Shown piece by piece: positions 17,956-26,624 of a stretch of 64,000 nt of DNA (the first letter of the stretch is position 1; each line of letters begins with the position of its first letter). Below the pieces are notes generated by a model. The model worked only from the letters and a program-made list of their open reading frames with translations. It was not told the DNA's origin and searched no databases. The stretch is from DTU024 sp964518875 (lineage in GTDB: Bacteria; Bacillota; Clostridia; Christensenellales; Aristaeellaceae). The DNA is taken from assembly GCA_964518875.1 (NCBI GenBank), contig CAZFHI010000002.1, positions 1 to 64,000 on the forward strand. Direction: 5' to 3'. The translations under genes were made by a program, and so were the position numbers.

Positions 17956-19006
17956 GTCCTTTCTCCTGATTTTTGTGCCATATGTCTATCGCGTCAAGCA
18001 CTTCCTGCGCATAATTACCGGTTATCTTCTTAGAAAACTCGCCGTTTATATAGAGCGCCGCGCAGCCCTTGCCGCCGCACAGGGCAACGTCCGCGTCCTT
18101 CGCTTCGCCAGGGCCATTTACTACGCAGCCCATAACGGCTACCTTTACAGGGTATTTAATGCGGCTAGTCTTTTCCTCCACTTCTTTTGCAACGGCGGCG
18201 ACATCTATATCCGTACGTCCGCACGTGGGGCACACTATAAGATCCGCCCCCTGCCTTAAATGAAGCGCCCTTAATATGTTTTTTGCCGCTGCGGCTTCAG
18301 GTATGGGAGAGCCTGAAAGGGATACTCTCAAGGTGTTCCCTATGCCGTCAAGCAGCAGGCTGCCTATGCCTATTGCAGATTTAATTGTGCCCTGCCCGGG
18401 CAAACCGGATTCTGTAACGCCTATATGCAGAGGGTATGGAAATACCCTGTCCGCAATTCTGTTGGCTAAAACCATTTCTTTTACATCGCTTGATTTTATA
18501 GAAATAACTATATCGTAAAAACCGAGCTTCTCAAGCAGCCGCACATGCCTTTTGGCGCTTTCCACAAGCGCTTCAGGCGTAGGCCCTCCAAAATGCGCGA
18601 GTACGTCCTTTGGAACAGAGCCTGTGTTTACGCCAACCCTTATAGGTATATGGTGCATTTTAGCGCAGTCGGCAAGCCGCTTAACATCCTGTTCTTTTTC
18701 TATGTTGCCGGGGTTTATGCGGACCTTGTGTATGCCCGCTTCTATGGATTTTATGGCAAGGTCAGCGTTAAAGTGTATGTCTGCCACAAGGGGTACGGGG
18801 CTTACGTCTATAATGGTCTTAAGCGCGCGGCATGCCGCGTCGTTATAAACGGAAACGCGCACTATGTCGCACCCCGCCTTATAAAGCTCTTTTATTTGAT
18901 TTATTGTAGCTTCTGCGTCTTCTGTTTTTGTATTTGTCATCGATTGAATCGAAACAGGCGCGTCTCCCCCTATCTCGACGTTTCCAACTATAACTTTATT
19001 TTTCAT
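17930..19006 (-). CDS. ispG: 4-hydroxy-3-methylbut-2-enyl diphosphate synthase (IspG/GcpE)
   Basis: IspG is the 4Fe-4S enzyme that converts methylerythritol cyclodiphosphate to HMBPP in the MEP isoprenoid pathway. The N-terminal TIM-barrel part contains VSIQSMTNTKTED and DIVRVSV. The cluster-binding part has CPTCGRTDID near residue 259 and the later MGCVVNGPGEAKDADV. The 358 residues match the bacterial one-barrel type. Its ATG overlaps the TGA of rseP by one nucleotide. Together with dxr in the same operon it shows the organism uses the MEP route, feeding uppS two genes upstream. Confidence 0.97.
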   Translation of the reverse strand: MKNKVIVGNVEIGGDAPVSIQSMTNTKTEDAEATINQIKELYKAGCDIVRVSVYNDAACRALKTIIDVSPVPLVADIHFNADLAIKSIEAGIHKVRINPGNIEKEQDVKRLADCAKMHHIPIRVGVNTGSVPKDVLAHFGGPTPEALVESAKRHVRLLEKLGFYDIVISIKSSDVKEMVLANRIADRVFPYPLHIGVTESGLPGQGTIKSAIGIGSLLLDGIGNTLRVSLSGSPIPEAAAAKNILRALHLRQGADLIVCPTCGRTDIDVAAVAKEVEEKTSRIKYPVKVAVMGCVVNGPGEAKDADVALCGGKGCAALYINGEFSKKITGNYAQEVLDAIDIWHKNQEKGHGERNTAS

Positions 19007-20082
19007 CAGAACAGCCTTAATATGTCGCGCAGCGTTATAAATATTATAAAGCCAAACAAAATAAGCATACCCGTTGCGTGTATGTACGCTTCGTGCTTTG
19101 CAGGCTTCCCGCGCAGCAATTCGTAGATAAGGAAAAGCATTCTGCTGCCGTCAAGCCCGGGAAACGGGAACAGGTTTACTATGCCTAAGTTTATAGAAAT
19201 AAATATAAGCATTGACGGGAACACTATGAAGGAAGCGGTCTGGCTTTGCTTTACTATAGCGTCCGTTACGCCTACAACGCCCGTCATTTCATCGAAACCT
19301 TCGCCAGTTGTTATAAGCCCTCTGAGAGCGTCTATTATTGCGGTGCTGTAATTTACGCACAAGCTGTGCGCACTTTTAATGGTTTCCGCAAAGCTTCCTT
19401 TTTTAAGCTCCGTAGGCGCGCTTATGTTTACCATAATCCCCATTAAATATCTGTTCTCTTCTTTGCTGTAAAGAGGGGATATTTTAAGCTCCTCTTCTTT
19501 TTTGTTTTCTTTATAGCCTCTTTCAACAGTTAAGGTAAGCGGCCCTTCAGCTTCCTTCATCTGCGCGTCAAGAACCTGCGAAAGGTTGTCGTTTATTGAT
19601 ATACCGTTTATTTTTAATATCCTGTCGCCAACGAGCATTCCTGCCGCGTCCGCAGGGCTTGCCTGGTTTATTTCCGTAACCACGGTTTTATACGGCCCTG
19701 TTATAACGGGAACGCCCTGCGCGGCATAAACCGCTATTGCGACAACGAATGCTAAAACCACGTTCATAAAAGGGCCCATAAATACGGTAAGCAGCCGCTT
19801 TAAAGGATGAAAGTTAGAAAGCGCGCGCGGATCGTCCGCTTCTTTTTTGTTTACGTCGTCCTCGCCATAAAACATGCAGTATCCGCCCATTGGTATTATT
19901 CTTATAAAAAACTTAGTTTCGTGTTTTTTGCTTTTCCATGAAGCTATCTGCGGCCCAAAGCCTATTGCAAATTCCTTTACAGGTATTCCCGTAAGCCTTG
20001 CGGCAAAAAAATGGCCCAGCTCGTGAATGCATATCATCAGGCCAAACATTAAAACAGCTAAAAGTATGTAGATTAAGTTCAA
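19006..20082 (-). CDS. rseP: Site-2 intramembrane metalloprotease RseP/RasP
   Basis: This zinc protease cleaves transmembrane segments of anti-sigma factors and leftover signal peptides. The zinc motif HELGH is at residues 20-24 within the first membrane helix. A PDZ domain follows near residues 105-190 (SPADAAGMLVGDRILKING). The third ligand lies in the LFPFPGLDGSR motif near residue 310, between C-terminal helices. The start is TTG at 20082, with a GGGAGG site upstream. The gene sits between dxr and ispG as is standard. Confidence 0.96.
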   Translation of the reverse strand: MNLIYILLAVLMFGLMICIHELGHFFAARLTGIPVKEFAIGFGPQIASWKSKKHETKFFIRIIPMGGYCMFYGEDDVNKKEADDPRALSNFHPLKRLLTVFMGPFMNVVLAFVVAIAVYAAQGVPVITGPYKTVVTEINQASPADAAGMLVGDRILKINGISINDNLSQVLDAQMKEAEGPLTLTVERGYKENKKEEELKISPLYSKEENRYLMGIMVNISAPTELKKGSFAETIKSAHSLCVNYSTAIIDALRGLITTGEGFDEMTGVVGVTDAIVKQSQTASFIVFPSMLIFISINLGIVNLFPFPGLDGSRMLFLIYELLRGKPAKHEAYIHATGMLILFGFIIFITLRDILRLF

Positions 20083-20093
20083 AGCGTCCTCCC

Positions 20094-21242
20094 TCAGGAA
20101 ATTTTGCTTATATATTGGTAAGCCTTATTCCTTGCCCAGACGTCCGCCGAGAGTATTTCTTCTGCCGTTTCAGCGTCTGGCAAAGACAAATTAAGCACAT
20201 GCTCAACTGTGTCGTATATGGAAACAAAAGAAATTTTCCCGTCTAAAAAGGCGTATACGGCTGTTTCGTTCGCAGCGTTAAGCACGCACGGCGCGCTGCC
20301 GCCCGCTTTAAGAACGTCGTAGGCAAGCTTCAAAGCCTTGAATTTATCAAAATCCGGCTTTTCAAAACTTAGATACCCTATCGAGGCTAAGTCTAATCTT
20401 TCGCTTACCGCCTTCATATACACAGGGTAAAACATCGCGTACATTATAGGCGTCCTCATGTCCGGCACACCAAGCTGCGCGATAATTGAGTTGTTCTCAT
20501 ACTCAACCATAGAATGCACAATGCTTTGAGGATGTATTATAACTTTTATCTGTTCGCCTTTGGCAGAAAACAGGTAGCTCGCCTCTATAATTTCAAGCGC
20601 CTTATTAAACATGGTCGCTGAATCTACAGTTATCTTGGCGCCCATGCTCCAGGTAGGGTGTTTAAGCGCGTCTTTAACCGTAACGCTCTCCATCTGCCGC
20701 TTTGTATAAGTCCTGAAAGGGCCTCCTGAAGCCGTTAAAATAATGTTTTGAAATTTATTTCCGTTTGAATTTGACATGCACTGGTGTACAGCGCTGTGCT
20801 CGCTGTCCACAGGCAGAAGGTTTGCGTTTTCACCAAATACTCTGCACAACGGCATTATAATGCTTCCGCCCGCGACAAGCGTTTCCTTGTTTGCAAGGAG
20901 CACGCGTTTTTTTGTTTTAATGGCGGATATAACAGCTTCAAGCGCCGACATGCCCACGACTGACACCAGCACATCGTCTGCCGGAACGCTTTCCGTCATC
21001 TGCTTTAGAGCGTCTTTGCCAAAAAACCACTCGCAGAAGCGCAGATCCTGCGGTATTTCTGTTTCGCCTTTGGTAAGCGCAGCAGCCTTTGGGCGATACT
21101 TTCTTACCAATTCAAAAAGCTTCCGCGCGTTGCTGTGCGCTGAAAGCGACACAATACTTATTTTTTCAGGAAAGCTGTCCACAACAGACAGAGCCTGCGT
21201 GCCTATCGAGCCCGTGGCTCCAAGAATAGAAAGTGTTTTCAT
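20094..21242 (-). CDS. dxr: 1-deoxy-D-xylulose 5-phosphate reductoisomerase
   Basis: Dxr carries out the first committed step of the MEP pathway, turning DXP into methylerythritol 4-phosphate with NADPH and a divalent metal. The N-terminus has the NADPH motif LGATGSIGTQAL. The metal-binding region is VDSEHSAVHQC near residue 150, followed by LTASGGPFR and HPTWSMGAKITVDSATM. The 382 residues are typical. The ATG overlaps the end of cdsA by 4 nt (ATGA) and rseP follows after 11 nt. Confidence 0.98.
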   Translation of the reverse strand: MKTLSILGATGSIGTQALSVVDSFPEKISIVSLSAHSNARKLFELVRKYRPKAAALTKGETEIPQDLRFCEWFFGKDALKQMTESVPADDVLVSVVGMSALEAVISAIKTKKRVLLANKETLVAGGSIIMPLCRVFGENANLLPVDSEHSAVHQCMSNSNGNKFQNIILTASGGPFRTYTKRQMESVTVKDALKHPTWSMGAKITVDSATMFNKALEIIEASYLFSAKGEQIKVIIHPQSIVHSMVEYENNSIIAQLGVPDMRTPIMYAMFYPVYMKAVSERLDLASIGYLSFEKPDFDKFKALKLAYDVLKAGGSAPCVLNAANETAVYAFLDGKISFVSIYDTVEHVLNLSLPDAETAEEILSADVWARNKAYQYISKIS

Positions 21243-22057
21243 AAAAAGCTCATCTGATATAAAAGCGTTAGAACAGCGACAAACAATATGCTGTCAAGCC
21301 TGTCCATCATTCCGCCGTGTCCCGGAAAAATAGTGCCGAAATCTTTTATTCCGCAGTGGCGCTTTATAAGAGAAGCAAATAAATCCCCTGCCTGTTCTAT
21401 TATTCCGCCCGCAATGGCCAACAAAAGTATATGCCACCAGGGCGGGAGCGTGCTTGAAGCGATAATCGCAAAAACCGCATAAACAGCCATAGCGCCTAAA
21501 ACGCTGAACAAAAGCCCTCCAAGGGAACCCTCTATCGTTTTTTTAGGGCTTACCTCAGGATTAAGCTTCTTTTTGCCATATTTTAAGCCTGTGAAATACG
21601 CCCCCGCGTCCCCAAGAGTAGGTATGGCAAATACCAGCCACATAAGCAATTTGCTAAGGTACTCGTCTTCTATTCTTAAAAGGCCCAGCATGCTAAGCCC
21701 TGGTATAAGCAGCATAAACATAGGCAGTATGGAAATAAGCAGGTCTTCAAGGCGCGGATCGTGCCTGAACAAAACCTGAACGCTTATTGAAAAAAACGCC
21801 ACAAACAGCATAAGGCAAAGCAAAAGCAGGCTGTCCGCGCTCTTAACGAGCATGAACACCGGAATGCCCAGCAGCAGCACTACCCAGCTTGGCCAAGCCA
21901 CCGGCCTGTGCCCCGCTGTTGAAAAAGCGAATATCAATTCATGCAGAGCTATGCAAAGCGCCGCAATCCACAGGCACGAAAATACCCACCCGCGCATTAT
22001 AAGCGAGAAAATTAAAACGCCTGCCAGGGCAACGCCTGTAACAATTCTTGTTTTCAC
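21239..22057 (-). CDS. cdsA: Phosphatidate cytidylyltransferase
   Basis: CdsA makes CDP-diacylglycerol from CTP and phosphatidic acid, the entry point to phospholipid synthesis. The protein is polytopic (about seven or eight helices in 272 residues) and ends with the family signature around KDFGTIFPGHGGMMDRLDS. It starts at a GTG (22057) that overlaps the end of uppS by 4 nt and itself overlaps dxr by 4 nt, so the operon is tightly coupled. Confidence 0.97.
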   Translation of the reverse strand: MKTRIVTGVALAGVLIFSLIMRGWVFSCLWIAALCIALHELIFAFSTAGHRPVAWPSWVVLLLGIPVFMLVKSADSLLLLCLMLFVAFFSISVQVLFRHDPRLEDLLISILPMFMLLIPGLSMLGLLRIEDEYLSKLLMWLVFAIPTLGDAGAYFTGLKYGKKKLNPEVSPKKTIEGSLGGLLFSVLGAMAVYAVFAIIASSTLPPWWHILLLAIAGGIIEQAGDLFASLIKRHCGIKDFGTIFPGHGGMMDRLDSILFVAVLTLLYQMSFL

Positions 22058-22761
22058 TGGATTCTGCCTCCAAAACGCCTGTCCCTGTTCATATAAGTCT
22101 TAAGGTCTTTTTTATATTCCTCAACCGTATAGTCCGGCCACAGGACAGGATTGAATATAAATTCCGCGTAAGCGCACTGATATAGCAAAAAATTGCTTAA
22201 GCGCATTTCACCGCTCGTGCGGATAAGCAGATCCACCGGCGGCTCGCCGTACGTATATAAGGCTCTTTCAAAGGCTGATTTATTTATATCGCTGTAAGCG
22301 ATTTTATTTTCTTTATATAATAAGCAAAGCTTTTTAGCGGCGGATATGATTTCATCCTGCCCGCCGTAGTTTAATGCGATGTTTAAATACATGCCCGTAT
22401 TGCTTTTTGTCCTTTGCATGCTTAAAGAAACCGTTTCCCTTTGCGCTTTTGGCAAACCGTCTATATCGCCAAGGATTCTTATTATAACGTTGTTTTTATC
22501 AAGCTCGTCTATTTCAGAATTGAAATATTCAAGTATCAGCTGCATAAGCGCTGAAACCTCTTCTTTTGATCTGCTCCAGTTTTCAGTAGAAAACGCAAAA
22601 AGCGTAAGCGCCTTAATGCCGCTGTCGCTTGAAAAGCGGATTATTTCCCTGAGCGTTTCCACGCCTTTTCTGTGCCCTGACGCAATAGACAGCATATGCT
22701 TTTTCGCCCATCTACCGTTGCCGTCCATTATTATGGCAACATGCTTTGGCATTTCCTTCAT
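22054..22761 (-). CDS. uppS: Undecaprenyl diphosphate synthase (isoprenyl transferase)
   Basis: UppS extends farnesyl diphosphate with cis-isoprene units to make the C55 carrier lipid for wall synthesis. It shows all cis-prenyltransferase motifs: IIMDGNGRWAKK near residue 10, SGHRKGVETL, LTLFAFSTENWSR, and DLLIRTSGEMRLSNFLLYQC. The length of 235 is normal. Its ATG overlaps the stop of the upstream 67-codon gene by 4 nt. Confidence 0.97.
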   Translation of the reverse strand: MKEMPKHVAIIMDGNGRWAKKHMLSIASGHRKGVETLREIIRFSSDSGIKALTLFAFSTENWSRSKEEVSALMQLILEYFNSEIDELDKNNVIIRILGDIDGLPKAQRETVSLSMQRTKSNTGMYLNIALNYGGQDEIISAAKKLCLLYKENKIAYSDINKSAFERALYTYGEPPVDLLIRTSGEMRLSNFLLYQCAYAEFIFNPVLWPDYTVEEYKKDLKTYMNRDRRFGGRIQ

Positions 22762-22961
22762 TTGCTCTTTTCCTTTGGAACAGTGTTTAAAAACATAGAC
22801 ACATATATGGCGCTATCTGAAATTTTAACTATACGCGCAATTCTGTCAGGATCACTTTTCTGCAGGTCGTTAGAAAGCCAGTATTTTATGTTAAAGCTTT
22901 CAGGCTGTTCCTGATCTTTAAGAAATAAATCAAGAGGAAGCCCTGCTGCCTCCTGCATCAA
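22758..22961 (-). CDS. Small conserved-position protein between frr and uppS, function unknown
   Basis: This is a 67-residue (66 if ATG 22958 is used) soluble, charged protein with no recognised motif, signal peptide or membrane segment. The central part, FNIKYWLSNDLQ and RIARIVKISDSAIYVS, could form a small alpha/beta fold. It overlaps frr at its start (TTG 22961, or the ATG of a TGATG junction at 22958) and overlaps uppS by 4 nt at its stop. AAAGGAGA in the end of frr supplies a ribosome binding site. The overlaps on both sides make it very likely to be translated. I do not recognise the family. It is not part of the textbook frr-uppS-cdsA operon. Confidence 0.75.
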   Translation of the reverse strand: MMQEAAGLPLDLFLKDQEQPESFNIKYWLSNDLQKSDPDRIARIVKISDSAIYVSMFLNTVPKEKSK

Positions 22962-23515
22962 ACCGACATTATCTCCTTTTCTTTTTCTTCTGCGATGCTG
23001 TCCACTTCTTTAATCGCCTTGTCTGTCAGCTTTTGTATCTCATCCTCTGCTCTGAAGCGGTCGTCTTCAGAAATTTCAGAGTCTTTTTCCATCTTTTTAA
23101 TTGCGTCCATGGCGTCGCGTCTCGCGGCCCTTACGGCAACGCGCGTTTCTTCCGCGCTTTTCTTTACCATCTTGGTAAGTTCTTTTCTGCGTTCTTCATT
23201 CAGCTCTGGTATAACTAAACGTATTATCTTGCCGTCGTTTGCAGGGTTAAGGCCCAAATCGCTCTGCAGAATAGCCTTTTCTACTTTAGGAATAGCTTTA
23301 GTATCCCACACAGCTATGGTAAGAAGCCTTGGTTCCGGCGCAGATATGTTTGCCATCTGCTTAAGCGGAGTCTGCGTGCCGTAATAATCTACCATAATCC
23401 TGTCTAAAAGCTGCGGGTTGGCTCTTCCTGCTCTCAGAGACTGCAGTTCCCTTTTCAGAGCTTCCTGGCTTTTAATCATTTTTTCATTGGCGGTTTTAAT
23501 AACATCATCATACAT
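22958..23515 (-). CDS. frr: Ribosome recycling factor
   Basis: Frr with EF-G splits the post-termination ribosome. The 185 residues have the standard pattern: SLRAGRANPQLLDRI near residues 26-40, VDYYGTQTPLKQMANIS, RLLTIAVWDTKAIPKVEKAI, and the charged C-terminal helix. The start at ATG 23515 is preceded by AAAGGAGG. It is the first gene of the operon here; pyrH, tsf and rpsB, often upstream, are absent and an LCP gene is found instead. Confidence 0.98.
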   Translation of the reverse strand: MYDDVIKTANEKMIKSQEALKRELQSLRAGRANPQLLDRIMVDYYGTQTPLKQMANISAPEPRLLTIAVWDTKAIPKVEKAILQSDLGLNPANDGKIIRLVIPELNEERRKELTKMVKKSAEETRVAVRAARRDAMDAIKKMEKDSEISEDDRFRAEDEIQKLTDKAIKEVDSIAEEKEKEIMSV

Positions 23516-23543
23516 AAGTTATGCCTCCTTTTATATATTGTCT

Positions 23544-23572
23544 ATTGTAACCTTTTTTGCAGTTTTAGGCAA
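23544..23572 (-). promoter_or_regulatory. Promoter of the frr-polC operon
   Basis: On the minus strand TTGCCT (23567-23572) and TACAAT (23544-23549) are separated by exactly 17 nt, about 30 nt before the frr start. This fits transcription of frr through polC from this point. Confidence 0.65.
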
Positions 23573-23586
23573 CAGAGCAAGTCCAA

Positions 23587-23601
23587 AGGCGCTATTCGCC
23601 T
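23587..23601 (-). terminator. Weak hairpin at the end of the LCP gene
   Basis: AGGCG and CGCCT form a 5-bp stem whose loop contains the stop codon of the LCP gene, followed on the minus strand by only TTT. It may end LCP transcription inefficiently. Confidence 0.35.
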
Positions 23602-24530
23602 AAAAATTCCTCTAAACGCCGCTTGTTTTTCTTTATGTTTGGCACTACGCAGTAAGCGCCGTTAATCTGTTCGTTTTTAAACGACTTGGCTATTGGTATT
23701 CTAAGGTATCTTGTAGTAACCGTTTCAAGCGAAAGCAGCTTGCCGGCCATAGAAACGGCATCGTTTAAAGAAATATCCGTTTTTACGTAGTCTATGTTTT
23801 CTGAAATAACGCTAATGATCTTGTCTATCGGCAGCTGTCTTGCCTTGTTAAACGCGGCCATTAATACGCGCTGCTGCCTTGACATACGCGCGTAATCGCT
23901 GTCTATCTTTCTTATTCTCGCAAAAGACATGGCCTGTATACCCGTAAGGTGTACAAAGCCCGCTTCTTCAAGGCGGCCCTGTCCTTCATCCACGCCGTTT
24001 AAATAGTTATAGTATTCAAGAATACCATTTAAAGGTTTTTTTTCATCTTCAAGCACTTCTATGTCTATGCCGCCTACGCTGTCTATAAGGCGTATCATGC
24101 CTTCAAAGTTAACGGCTATGAAGCCGTCAACGCTTAATGAAAAATGCTTATCAAGCGTTTTCCTTAAAAGCTCCGCCCCGCCAAAAGCGTAGGCCGCGTT
24201 AAGCCTGTTACTTCCTTTTCCCGGTATGGATACGTACAGATCCCTCATAAACGATACAAGCTTTAATTCGCCGCTTAAAAAATCCATGTCGGCAATTATC
24301 ATGGTGTCGGATCTTCCGAGCATTCTTTCGTCGTACGAGTCGATGCCGAGTATAAGCAGGCGGTATGCGTCTTTTATTTCGCCGTTTATTTTTTCATTTA
24401 CGCTTAAGTTTTCAGGCATAACAAGGTACGGACCGGGTTCATAAGGCGGCTCGGCTTCACCCTGCACCTGAACGCATACGTATGTAAGCGTTAAAAGCAG
24501 TACGATACAAATTGCAGATATTTTTTTCAA
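23592..24530 (-). CDS. LytR-CpsA-Psr family protein
   Basis: LCP enzymes move undecaprenyl-linked glycopolymers such as teichoic acids or capsule onto peptidoglycan. A signal anchor (about residues 3-24) is followed by the LCP domain: the acidic and arginine residues in LGRSDTMIIADMD and SFMRDLYVSIPGKGSNRLNAAYAFGG, then FARIRKIDSDYARMSRQQRVL. At 312 residues it is a minimal LCP with no C-terminal extra domain. The start is TTG 24530 with AGAGGA upstream. It lies between the Rnf terminator and the frr promoter, so it may be transcribed alone or by readthrough from Rnf. Confidence 0.93.
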   Translation of the reverse strand: MKKISAICIVLLLTLTYVCVQVQGEAEPPYEPGPYLVMPENLSVNEKINGEIKDAYRLLILGIDSYDERMLGRSDTMIIADMDFLSGELKLVSFMRDLYVSIPGKGSNRLNAAYAFGGAELLRKTLDKHFSLSVDGFIAVNFEGMIRLIDSVGGIDIEVLEDEKKPLNGILEYYNYLNGVDEGQGRLEEAGFVHLTGIQAMSFARIRKIDSDYARMSRQQRVLMAAFNKARQLPIDKIISVISENIDYVKTDISLNDAVSMAGKLLSLETVTTRYLRIPIAKSFKNEQINGAYCVVPNIKKNKRRLEEFLGE

Positions 24531-24550
24531 ATTGTCCTCTTTTTTATAAC

Positions 24551-24585
24551 AAAAATTCGGGAAACATAAGCGTTCCCCGAATTTT
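24551..24585 (-). terminator. Intrinsic terminator of the Rnf operon
   Basis: On the minus strand AAAATTCGGG and CCCGAATTTT pair around an 11- to 13-nt loop, and the 3' arm runs into TTTTT. It lies 12 nt after the rnfB stop. Confidence 0.75.
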
Positions 24586-24597
24586 CATACTGTTTTA

Positions 24598-25386
24598 TTA
24601 TTCTGCGACTACGATGCATTTTGAAGGGCAAACTTCAACGCAGGATTTGCAGTTCGTGCATTTGTCAGGGTCTATTCTTGCAAGCCCGTCTACAACGTGT
24701 ATCGCGTCGTATTCGCACGCTTTTTCGCATCTCTTGCAGCCAATGCAGCCCTTGGTACAGCTTAGCCTTGTGGTTTTAGCGTTGTTCAAGCTTGAACACA
24801 GCACCGTAACATTTGAGCTTTCAGGGATAAGCTTTATTATGCTTCTCGGGCACGCCTTAACGCACATGCCGCAGGCGGTGCATTTATCGGGGTTAATGCG
24901 CGCCAGACCGTTCACAATTTCAATGGCGTCGAAAGCGCATACCTTTTTGCAGTCGCCAAGGCCTAAGCATGCGTACTGGCATTCCTTAGGGCCGCCCGCA
25001 AATGAAGACGCCGCCCTGCACGTCTGTATTCCGGAATATTCATAGCGCTCGTTCGCCACGCCTTTTTCACCCTGACAAAGAACGCGGGCAACTTCTTTCA
25101 CGCCTGTTTCAACCTTTACGCCCATTATTTCGGCTATGGCTTTAGCGGACTTTGCGCCGCCCGGCGTACAGCCGTTAACCGGCGCTTCTCCTTTTGCCAC
25201 GGCCTCTGAAAAGGCGTCGCACCCAGGGTAGCCGCACGCGCCGCAGTTTGCGCCGGAAACATTTTCGCGTATCCTTTGAACTTTTTCATCAACCGGTACT
25301 TCAAACTTCCTGTTTGCATAGCTAAGCATAGCGCCGAACACAGCGCCAAGCGCGCTCATTACTAAAATAGCGTATACGATAGGCAT
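24598..25386 (-). CDS. rnfB: Rnf complex subunit B, multi-cluster ferredoxin
   Basis: RnfB takes electrons from reduced ferredoxin on the cytoplasmic face of the Rnf complex. One N-terminal membrane helix (residues 3-22) precedes the CGACGYPGCDAFSEA 4Fe-4S motif near residue 48. Two di-cluster ferredoxin-like domains follow, with CTACGMCVKACPRSI, CIGCKRCEKACEYDA and CTNCKSCVEVCPSKC visible. The cysteine count suggests more clusters than the two or three of the short proteobacterial RnfB, as in other Clostridia. It is the last gene of the operon, 12 nt after rnfA. Confidence 0.97.
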   Translation of the reverse strand: MPIVYAILVMSALGAVFGAMLSYANRKFEVPVDEKVQRIRENVSGANCGACGYPGCDAFSEAVAKGEAPVNGCTPGGAKSAKAIAEIMGVKVETGVKEVARVLCQGEKGVANERYEYSGIQTCRAASSFAGGPKECQYACLGLGDCKKVCAFDAIEIVNGLARINPDKCTACGMCVKACPRSIIKLIPESSNVTVLCSSLNNAKTTRLSCTKGCIGCKRCEKACEYDAIHVVDGLARIDPDKCTNCKSCVEVCPSKCIVVAE

Positions 25387-25398
25387 ATCCTTCCCCCT

Positions 25399-25989
25399 TT
25401 ACTTTACAAGCCCTTTAAAGCCCAGGAACGCCACGCTCATCATGCCGGCTATTACAAGGCTTATTGAGAAGCCCTTGAAGGGCAGCGGAATATCGGAATT
25501 TTCAAGCCGTTCCCTTACGCCCGCCATCATAACTATCGCCAGCATGAAGCCCAACGCTCCGAATACGCCGTTCAGCACGGATTCCAGAAGATTATAGTTG
25601 CTTTGTATATTAAGCAGGGCAACGCCTAAAACCGCGCAGTTTGTTGTTATAAGAGGTAAATATATGCCAAGCGCGCTGTAAAGCGACGGAAGCGATTTTT
25701 TCATAAACATTTCTACAAACTGCACCAAGGCCGCGATTATGAAAATGAACGCTATTGTGTTTAAGTATTTAAGATCAAGAGGCACAAGTATAAATTGATA
25801 TACCGCCCAGCTGAAAAGAGACGCAAGGCCCATTACGAACGTTACGGCTAAGCCCATGCCCACAGATGTTTCCACTTTGGAGGAAACGCCCAGGAAGGGG
25901 CAGCACCCGAGGAAACGAGAAAAAATGTAGTTGTTGCACAGTATGCAATCCACCATGAAAAGGAAGAAACCTATTTCAGAAAGTCTCAT
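25399..25989 (-). CDS. rnfA: Rnf complex subunit A
   Basis: RnfA is a six-helix membrane subunit that, with RnfE, forms the core holding a membrane-embedded iron-sulfur cluster. The NNYIFSRFLGCCPFLGV segment near residues 18-34 and NCAVLGVALL near 112 contain the conserved cysteines. The length of 196 is normal. The start overlaps rnfE by 4 nt. Confidence 0.97.
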   Translation of the reverse strand: MRLSEIGFFLFMVDCILCNNYIFSRFLGCCPFLGVSSKVETSVGMGLAVTFVMGLASLFSWAVYQFILVPLDLKYLNTIAFIFIIAALVQFVEMFMKKSLPSLYSALGIYLPLITTNCAVLGVALLNIQSNYNLLESVLNGVFGALGFMLAIVMMAGVRERLENSDIPLPFKGFSISLVIAGMMSVAFLGFKGLVK

Positions 25990-26624
25990 GCCGCCTTAAC
26001 CTCCTTTGATTTTTTGGAAGAATGATGAGCGCTTATTGAGTTTATTATTCCAAGCAGCAGGCCGTATACTATAAACCCGCCAGGAGCGAGTATAAGAAGA
26101 AGCATAGGCTCATACCCAGAGCCCATTATCTGCGCTCCGAATATAGTCCCCGCGCCAAACAGCTCGCGTATTATGCCTATAAGCGTGATGGCGCATGTAA
26201 AACCAAGCCCCATGCCGACGCCGTCAACGGCTGAATGCAGCACATCGTTCTTAGACGCATACGCTTCAGCGCGCGCCAAAATTATGCAGTTTACAACGAT
26301 AAGCGGTATGAATATACCAAGGGATTCATAAAGCGAAGGAAGGTATGCCTGCATGAGCATCTGCACTATTGTAACAAACGTACAGATTACAACTATATAC
26401 GCAGGTATTCTTACCTTGTTTGGTATAAACTTTCTTAAAAGAGATATAACAATGTTTGAGCCTATGAGAACGAACGTAGCCGCTAAGCCCATTCCTATGC
26501 CGTTTATAGCGCTTGTAGTAACCGCGATGGTCGGGCAGGTACCCAGCACTAAACGGAACGTAGGGTTTTCATTGAAAATGCCGTTTATAAAAACGCCCCT
26601 TAAGCTATCATCCTTGTTTGACAT
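25986..26624 (-). CDS. rnfE: Rnf complex subunit E
   Basis: RnfE is the inverted-topology partner of RnfA. It has about six helices in 212 residues, with the conserved GTCPTIAVTTSAINGIGMG near residue 28 and VVNCIILARAEAYAS near 109, each providing a cysteine. The gene overlaps rnfD by 17 nt, directly where rnfG normally sits. Confidence 0.97.
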   Translation of the reverse strand: MSNKDDSLRGVFINGIFNENPTFRLVLGTCPTIAVTTSAINGIGMGLAATFVLIGSNIVISLLRKFIPNKVRIPAYIVVICTFVTIVQMLMQAYLPSLYESLGIFIPLIVVNCIILARAEAYASKNDVLHSAVDGVGMGLGFTCAITLIGIIRELFGAGTIFGAQIMGSGYEPMLLLILAPGGFIVYGLLLGIINSISAHHSSKKSKEVKAA

